9,194 nucleotides of DNA, from the NCBI GenBank assembly GCA_035296965.1, contig DATGZX010000207.1, positions 1-9,194 on the forward strand, read 5' to 3'. The stretch is from DATGZX01 sp035296965 (GTDB lineage Bacteria; Planctomycetota; Planctomycetia; Gemmatales; Gemmataceae). A program made the translations under genes and the position numbers. Numbering within the stretch: the first letter of the stretch is position 1; each line of letters opens with the position of its first letter. The notes beneath the pieces were generated by a model. That model saw only the letters and a list, made by a program, of their open reading frames with translations, ran no database searches and had not been told where the DNA came from. Below, in pieces: positions 5,516-9,194 of this stretch.

Positions 5516-7672
5516 CTACTTGCGCGTCAATTCACGCCTTCTGGCGAACTCCACGTAGTGCTGCACCCAGTACTCTTCGTTTGCTTTGCGATAGCTTTCG
5601 AGTGGGATTAGCGATCCCGGATTTTCGGTCATTTGTTTTTTCAACTCGCGCACTTCCGTTCGGTTGGCCCCTAAATGCTCTGCTTGATCCAGGAACCTCG
5701 TGAATCCCCGCATCGCCTGAAAATTCGCTTCTTTCATTAGCTGCAGATCGTCCTTCTTCAGATTTGGGCCGTTCGCGTGACAATCCATGCAACTCGTTCC
5801 GAGCGCCTTGGACGTGATGTACTTATTAATCAGCGTACCATTCACTTCATTCAGATAATACTTTGGCTCCATCAGAATGGTCTCTTTTTCGGAATCGATG
5901 CTGAAAGACTGGTAGGCAAAATCCGAACGGACTTCACCGGTCGTGAACAGCTGGGCTTCGACGCGACAATTGTCGCCTCCCCAAAGGAGGACGAGTCCTC
6001 CCTTGCTTTCATCGGCTTTCTTGGAGGCCTGGTAGGTAACAGGGAAGATCATGTTAACCTGCCGTCCGTCTACCAGTTCCAGGTGACCAACGAGGCGCAG
6101 CCCTCCGAGGTCATCAACAGAGTTTTCACGTTTATAGGGAGACGTGACTGGGCCAAACAGCCATTGCAATCGTATGCCCGCCGCCTTCCTCTGCTCCGGA
6201 GTCTGGAGCGCCGCGGTCAATACCTTATCGGCCGCGGCGACCATTTCTTGCTCGAGCGCGTCGTGTTTGAGCCTTTCTGTCTTAATGAGTGCCGCGACTT
6301 CTGCCGGTAGCTTTGCCGCCGGCTTGTCGAGTGGTTCGATGTTGGGGAGATTATTGAGTTCCAGGAGGCGCTGCGGTGTAAGCGTGCTACCGAGTTTGAA
6401 GGCCCTCAGGGCGGCGATGGCATCTGTCGAAATCGCAGCCTCAGTCGGCCTGTATTTCGAGGAGGAGATTACCGATTCACGCGTGCGCTGCAAAGTAAGG
6501 TCGAGGCTCAGAGCTCGATCATAATCGGCATTGGCCGAGGCATCCTGGCCTTTGGCTGCGAAGGCCCTGCTTCTCCACCAATAGGCGCGGCCAAATTTTG
6601 GATTCAGCTCGATTGCCTTGGTGCAATCCTCGATGCAGGCGTCGTAATCGGCTTTGAGAAAATAGGTCGCCCCTCGGTTGTTGTAGCCAGGTGCATATTG
6701 AGGATTGAGCCGAATGGCCTCAGAAAAGTCTGGCAGGGCATGTGCGCTGTCGCCTTTTCTGAAATAAGCGAGGCCGCGCGTATTGTACGCGAGAAGATAT
6801 TTCGGATTCAGCTGGATCGCCTTGGTGCATTCCGCGATTGCCAGATCGTATTGTTTCTTGCCAATGTATGCTTCACCGCGCCCATTGTAGGAGAACACAT
6901 AATCCGGGTCGATGCGCAGGGCCGCGGCGAAATCTGCAAGTGCCTTGTCGTATTCTTGCTTGTTCTTCCACGAATAGCCCCGGTTGTTGTAAGGCAAATG
7001 GTAACGAGGCTTCAGCCGGATGGCTTCCGTGTAGTCGGCAATCGCCTGGTCATACTCGCCGATTTGAGTATTTGCCAAGCCTCTGAAATTGTACGACTCG
7101 GCATGCTCCGGATATGCCTTGATCGCTTTGGTGAAGTTCTCAATCGCAGGTCCATTATCCCCTGCCTTGTACTGTTCGAGTCCTTTCGTGTAGAGGTCAA
7201 AAGCTTCTTCTTCGGCACGAGTCCACTTGAGCAATTCAACGTAATCCTCACCACGATCGTCGGTTTTCTTCGCGAAGGAATATCTCTTCCCGTTCTTGAA
7301 CTCGGTCTGGCTGACGTAGGCGACGAGCCCGTAGGAAGCCAAGTTGCGCAGGCGGGTGATCCCAGTGGCGTAGCGAATCTCCGGCGTGGGTGCCGATTTT
7401 GCGACAGAGAGATCAAATGTCCACTGATGATTGAACCATTGCCCTGGCTGGAGGGCGACCTCTTGCCCCCACTCGCCATTCGGGGCCCAACGCACTCGAT
7501 AGCGAATGGTAAGGTCGCTGGTGGAGTTCTCGATGTGGAACACCGCGTAACGACGCGTTTGAGCCTTGCCTTTCGCGGGCGCAGCATCCTGCGCGTCGCT
7601 GGCAGGGGTAAAGGAGGTTGTGAACAAGGCGGCGAGACTGAGAGCTGAGGCACCCAAAAGGGATCTTCGCAT
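5516..7672 (-). CDS. Secreted TPR-repeat protein with one c-type heme site
   Basis: A 718-residue protein from the chosen start. Residues 1-27 are a signal peptide (MRRSLLGASALSLAALF, cleavage probably near ASDA-QD). About 40-150 is a beta-rich domain (YAVFHIENSTSDLTIRYRVRW) that I do not recognise. About 156-390 holds seven TPR units of 34 residues, with repeats such as YNNRGYSWKNKQEYDKALAD and EAIRLNPQYAPGYNNRG. A helical linker and a further domain follow, and CMDCH at 628-632 is a CxxCH site for covalent heme. Export through the inner membrane fits both signal peptide and heme attachment. Met646 and Met654 are candidate axial ligands, but this is inferred. The start is the ATG at 7672, which directly opens a signal peptide. 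The in-frame ATG at 7735 would add 21 residues and lies only a few bases after a probable terminator. The ribosome binding site is weak (GAAG). A role in redox sensing or electron transfer with TPR-mediated binding is possible; the function is unknown. Confidence 0.85.
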   Translation of the reverse strand: MRRSLLGASALSLAALFTTSFTPASDAQDAAPAKGKAQTRRYAVFHIENSTSDLTIRYRVRWAPNGEWGQEVALQPGQWFNHQWTFDLSVAKSAPTPEIRYATGITRLRNLASYGLVAYVSQTEFKNGKRYSFAKKTDDRGEDYVELLKWTRAEEEAFDLYTKGLEQYKAGDNGPAIENFTKAIKAYPEHAESYNFRGLANTQIGEYDQAIADYTEAIRLKPRYHLPYNNRGYSWKNKQEYDKALADFAAALRIDPDYVFSYNGRGEAYIGKKQYDLAIAECTKAIQLNPKYLLAYNTRGLAYFRKGDSAHALPDFSEAIRLNPQYAPGYNNRGATYFLKADYDACIEDCTKAIELNPKFGRAYWWRSRAFAAKGQDASANADYDRALSLDLTLQRTRESVISSSKYRPTEAAISTDAIAALRAFKLGSTLTPQRLLELNNLPNIEPLDKPAAKLPAEVAALIKTERLKHDALEQEMVAAADKVLTAALQTPEQRKAAGIRLQWLFGPVTSPYKRENSVDDLGGLRLVGHLELVDGRQVNMIFPVTYQASKKADESKGGLVLLWGGDNCRVEAQLFTTGEVRSDFAYQSFSIDSEKETILMEPKYYLNEVNGTLINKYITSKALGTSCMDCHANGPNLKKDDLQLMKEANFQAMRGFTRFLDQAEHLGANRTEVRELKKQMTENPGSLIPLESYRKANEEYWVQHYVEFARRRELTRK

Positions 7673-7701
7673 TGCTTCAACCAAATTGTGATTTGAGGCT
7701 C

Positions 7702-7730
7702 TGCCTACGGAATTCCTGTGCTGGTAGGCA
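7702..7730. repeat. Inverted repeat around a GGAATTCC palindrome upstream of the TPR-heme gene
   Basis: TGCCTAC (7702-7708) and GTAGGCA (7724-7730) are a perfect 7-bp inverted repeat separated by 15 bases. The spacer begins with the 8-bp perfect palindrome GGAATTCC (7709-7716). The structure lies 30-58 bases upstream of the TPR-heme ATG and downstream of the probable terminator of the preceding gene. It therefore sits in the promoter or 5' leader, where it could be an operator or a leader hairpin. Its role is not shown by the sequence. Confidence 0.4.
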
Positions 7731-7740
7731 AGCATACTTC

Positions 7741-7784
7741 ATAAAAAGCGGGCAATGCTTAAAGTTTGACTCCCTTCTTGCCCG
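7741..7784 (-). terminator. Probable intrinsic terminator after the DinB-family gene
   Basis: On the minus strand CGGGCAA (7784-7778) pairs with TTGCCCG (7755-7749) around a 22-nt loop, and CTTTTTAT (7748-7741) follows at once. A GC-rich stem directly followed by a T run is the intrinsic terminator pattern, though the stem is only 7 bp and the loop is long. It lies 23 bp after the DinB-family stop and 68 bp before the TPR-heme start, so it would separate the two transcripts. Confidence 0.55.
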
Positions 7785-7806
7785 AGCGCAACGCCAGACT
7801 CCCATT

Positions 7807-8346
7807 CTATTTCAGGTACTCTCCCCTCGCAGCCTTGAATTTGCCGCTTTGGCCGGGAGGAATGGTAATCCAGTTCCAACCTTCCGTCTTTAGCATGCGC
7901 GACAGGTAGGTAATCTGGCCGGCGTGATAGGATGCATGCGTCAGCGCGCGGTTTATGGCCTGAAGGACCGAATGCGGCTCCCCGCGAATGGTTACGGACC
8001 GGTTAAGATCACCTTCGTTGAGCCCTTGCAATGTCCGGAAAAGAGCAGCCCAGCCCGCCTCCCAGGCGGCCAGCAGATTTGCTCGCGAATCCTCGGGGCC
8101 AATCACGAATTCGCTGTCGCGATCCCTGGTGAGTTTTTCGCCGTCGGTCGTCAAAAAGTCAGTCCAGCGGGAGGCTAGATTTCCCGCCAGGTGCTTGATG
8201 ATCAGGGCGATGCTGTTGGAGTGTTCGGCAGGTTTCCTGAAGAAGTCCTCATCGGAATCGATCTGGTGAAATGCCTTCTCCGCCAGTTCCTTCTGTTTGC
8301 GGAAACTGAATACCACGTCATCAAGATATGCCTTGCCAAGAGCCAT
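7807..8346 (-). CDS. DinB-superfamily (DUF1572-like) protein
   Basis: A 179-residue helical protein resembling the DinB/YfiT four-helix-bundle superfamily, in particular the DUF1572 group. The three expected metal-binding histidines are visible: His52 in IIKHLAGNLASRW, and His137 and His141 in THASYHAGQI, the HxxxH of the third helix. The C-terminal WNWITIPPGQSGKFKA fits the end of this group, and the length matches. Some superfamily members are metal-dependent thiol transferases or damage-inducible proteins, but the substrate of DUF1572 proteins is not known, so none is assigned. The start is the ATG at 8346 with a G-rich stretch (GGGGGCG) just upstream. A TTG at 8361 in the same frame is less likely. 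The gene is divergent from the sugar isomerase-like gene, with 251 bp between them. Confidence 0.88.
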   Translation of the reverse strand: MALGKAYLDDVVFSFRKQKELAEKAFHQIDSDEDFFRKPAEHSNSIALIIKHLAGNLASRWTDFLTTDGEKLTRDRDSEFVIGPEDSRANLLAAWEAGWAALFRTLQGLNEGDLNRSVTIRGEPHSVLQAINRALTHASYHAGQITYLSRMLKTEGWNWITIPPGQSGKFKAARGEYLK

Positions 8347-8597
8347 GATTCGCCCCCACAATTAAGCCTGATCGTTTTTTCGCAAAATCGGCAAATCAGC
8401 TTCCTGGGGAACGCCGCCCATTGCAAGGGAAAATCCAGGCTGCGTGCACAAAAACCTTTCATGTTATCGCCTCAGGCCGCCTTTGCGCACTCCCAGGGCT
8501 TCTTGAGATCATAAAGAAGAGGGAAATCGCCTTCTACTGGACTAATAGAATAGTTTGGCACTGGCGTTAGCATAGCCCTATCCCGGAGAGTTCGACC
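8347..8597. other. Divergent intergenic region between the DinB-family and isomerase-like genes
   Basis: This 251-bp region must contain the promoters of both flanking genes. A small inverted repeat (CTTCTT 8499-8504, AAGAAG 8514-8519) is visible about 80 bp before the isomerase-like start. No convincing -35/-10 pair could be placed, and no RNA gene is seen. Confidence 0.4.
8585..8590 (+). promoter_or_regulatory. Shine-Dalgarno supporting the GTG start of the isomerase-like gene
   Basis: GGAGAG lies 7 nt before the GTG at 8598. The frame is closed by a TAG at 8568-8570 with no other start codon in between, so this site and the GTG are the only possible start in the window. Confidence 0.65.
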
Positions 8598-9194
8598 GTG
8601 AATCTCAATTTGGCCTGCGCCGATTTCACCTTTCCGCTTTTGCCCCACGACCACGTCCTCGACTTGATCGGGATGCTCGACGTGAAGGGGGTCGACATCG
8701 GCCTTTTCGAAGGGCGCTCCCATTTGCAGCCGTCGCAAATGTTCAAGAAGCCTGGCGAATCCGCGCGCGCATTGGCCGGCAAGTTGGGCGACCGGGGTTT
8801 GCTAGCGACCGACATCTTTCTGCAGACGGCACCCGATTTCTTCTCTTTGGCGATCAATCATCCTGACGCGACACGCCGCCGACGGGCCCGTGAAATGTTC
8901 GAGAAGACTCTGGAATTTGCTGCGGCCTGCGAATGTCGCCATGTCACGGCCTTGCCGGGCGCTCATTTTGACGGCGAGGACCATGCAGTTTCGTTCGCGC
9001 GCTGCTCCGACGAATTGGCCTGGCGCTGCGAGCGAGCCTGCGCAGCCGGCATCACATTCTCCGTGGAGGCCCATGTTGGATCGATTGCCCCGTTACCCGA
9101 GTTGGCCGAGAAGCTTGTGAAAAACACGCCCGGATTGACGCTTACGTTGGACTACACCCACTTCACGCGACAAGGAATTCCCGATCGCGCGATT
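8598..9194 (+). CDS. Sugar phosphate isomerase/epimerase-like TIM-barrel protein, 3' end beyond the window
   Basis: The frame is open for 199 codons to the window edge, and the family is usually about 270-290 residues, so roughly two thirds is present. The translation begins MNLNLACADFTFPLL and fits the xylose-isomerase-like TIM barrel (AP endonuclease 2 family). Strand motifs appear in order: GVDIGLFEGRSH (31-42), a helix with ARREM-like charge (about 92-112), HVTALPGAHFDGE (115-127), TFSVEAHVGS (153-162) and LTLDYTHFTRQG (182-193). Glu157 and Asp185 with His188 sit where this family binds its divalent metal. It would be a cytosolic enzyme acting on a sugar or polyol; the substrate cannot be told. 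The start is GTG with GGAGAG 7 nt upstream. Confidence 0.85.
   Translation, partial: MNLNLACADFTFPLLPHDHVLDLIGMLDVKGVDIGLFEGRSHLQPSQMFKKPGESARALAGKLGDRGLLATDIFLQTAPDFFSLAINHPDATRRRRAREMFEKTLEFAAACECRHVTALPGAHFDGEDHAVSFARCSDELAWRCERACAAGITFSVEAHVGSIAPLPELAEKLVKNTPGLTLTLDYTHFTRQGIPDRAI

Noticed and set aside
6698..7648. Plus-strand frame of 316 codons
   Set aside because: It lies antisense to the TPR repeats. The regular repeat codons keep the opposite strand free of stops, and the translation matches no known family.
7673..7735. Upstream ATG of the TPR-heme gene at 7735
   Set aside because: It would place 21 polar residues before a clear signal peptide, and it lies just after the T run of the probable terminator. 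The ATG at 7672 is preferred.

Overview
This window most likely comes from a planctomycete of moderately high GC content. Four features point there. One is a Ser/Thr kinase with the usual planctomycete layout: N-terminal helical domain, kinase, transmembrane helix, C-terminal TPRs. The second is the ECF-type sigma factor encoded directly in front of that kinase. The third is a protein with an N-terminal FEALEDRWLPSG motif, typical of planctomycete exported or envelope proteins. The fourth is a large secreted TPR protein with a c-type heme site. The assignment is inferred from architecture, not from a database match.

Layout, left to right. Positions 1-380 hold no supportable gene. Then come minus-strand genes that are transcribed from right to left: csrA (398-700), which ends in a perfect 13-bp hairpin; the Ser/Thr kinase-TPR protein (859-3438); the ECF sigma factor (3472-4038); the LEDR-motif protein with a probable C-terminal membrane helix (4035-5291); a secreted TPR protein with one CxxCH heme site (5516-7672); and a DinB-superfamily/DUF1572 protein (7807-8346). 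On the plus strand, a sugar phosphate isomerase/epimerase-like gene starts at 8598 and runs off the right edge.

The core is a tight three-gene unit read LEDR protein, then sigma factor, then kinase. The first two overlap by 4 bp (stop and GTG start share bases), and the kinase follows the sigma stop by 33 bp, or 18 bp if an upstream TTG is the start. The physical coupling suggests a signalling module in which an envelope protein and a membrane-spanning kinase act with an ECF sigma factor. No classical anti-sigma factor is visible. The TPR-heme gene upstream is separated by 224 bp and downstream csrA by 158 bp, so both are probably transcribed separately.

The best leads are three. The hairpin at the csrA 3' end presents UAGGAUG, including the csrA stop codon, in its loop, which closely resembles a CsrA binding site. 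The LEDR/membrane protein is coupled to the sigma factor and has no assigned function. The kinase carries HLD and DFH in place of HRD and DFG.
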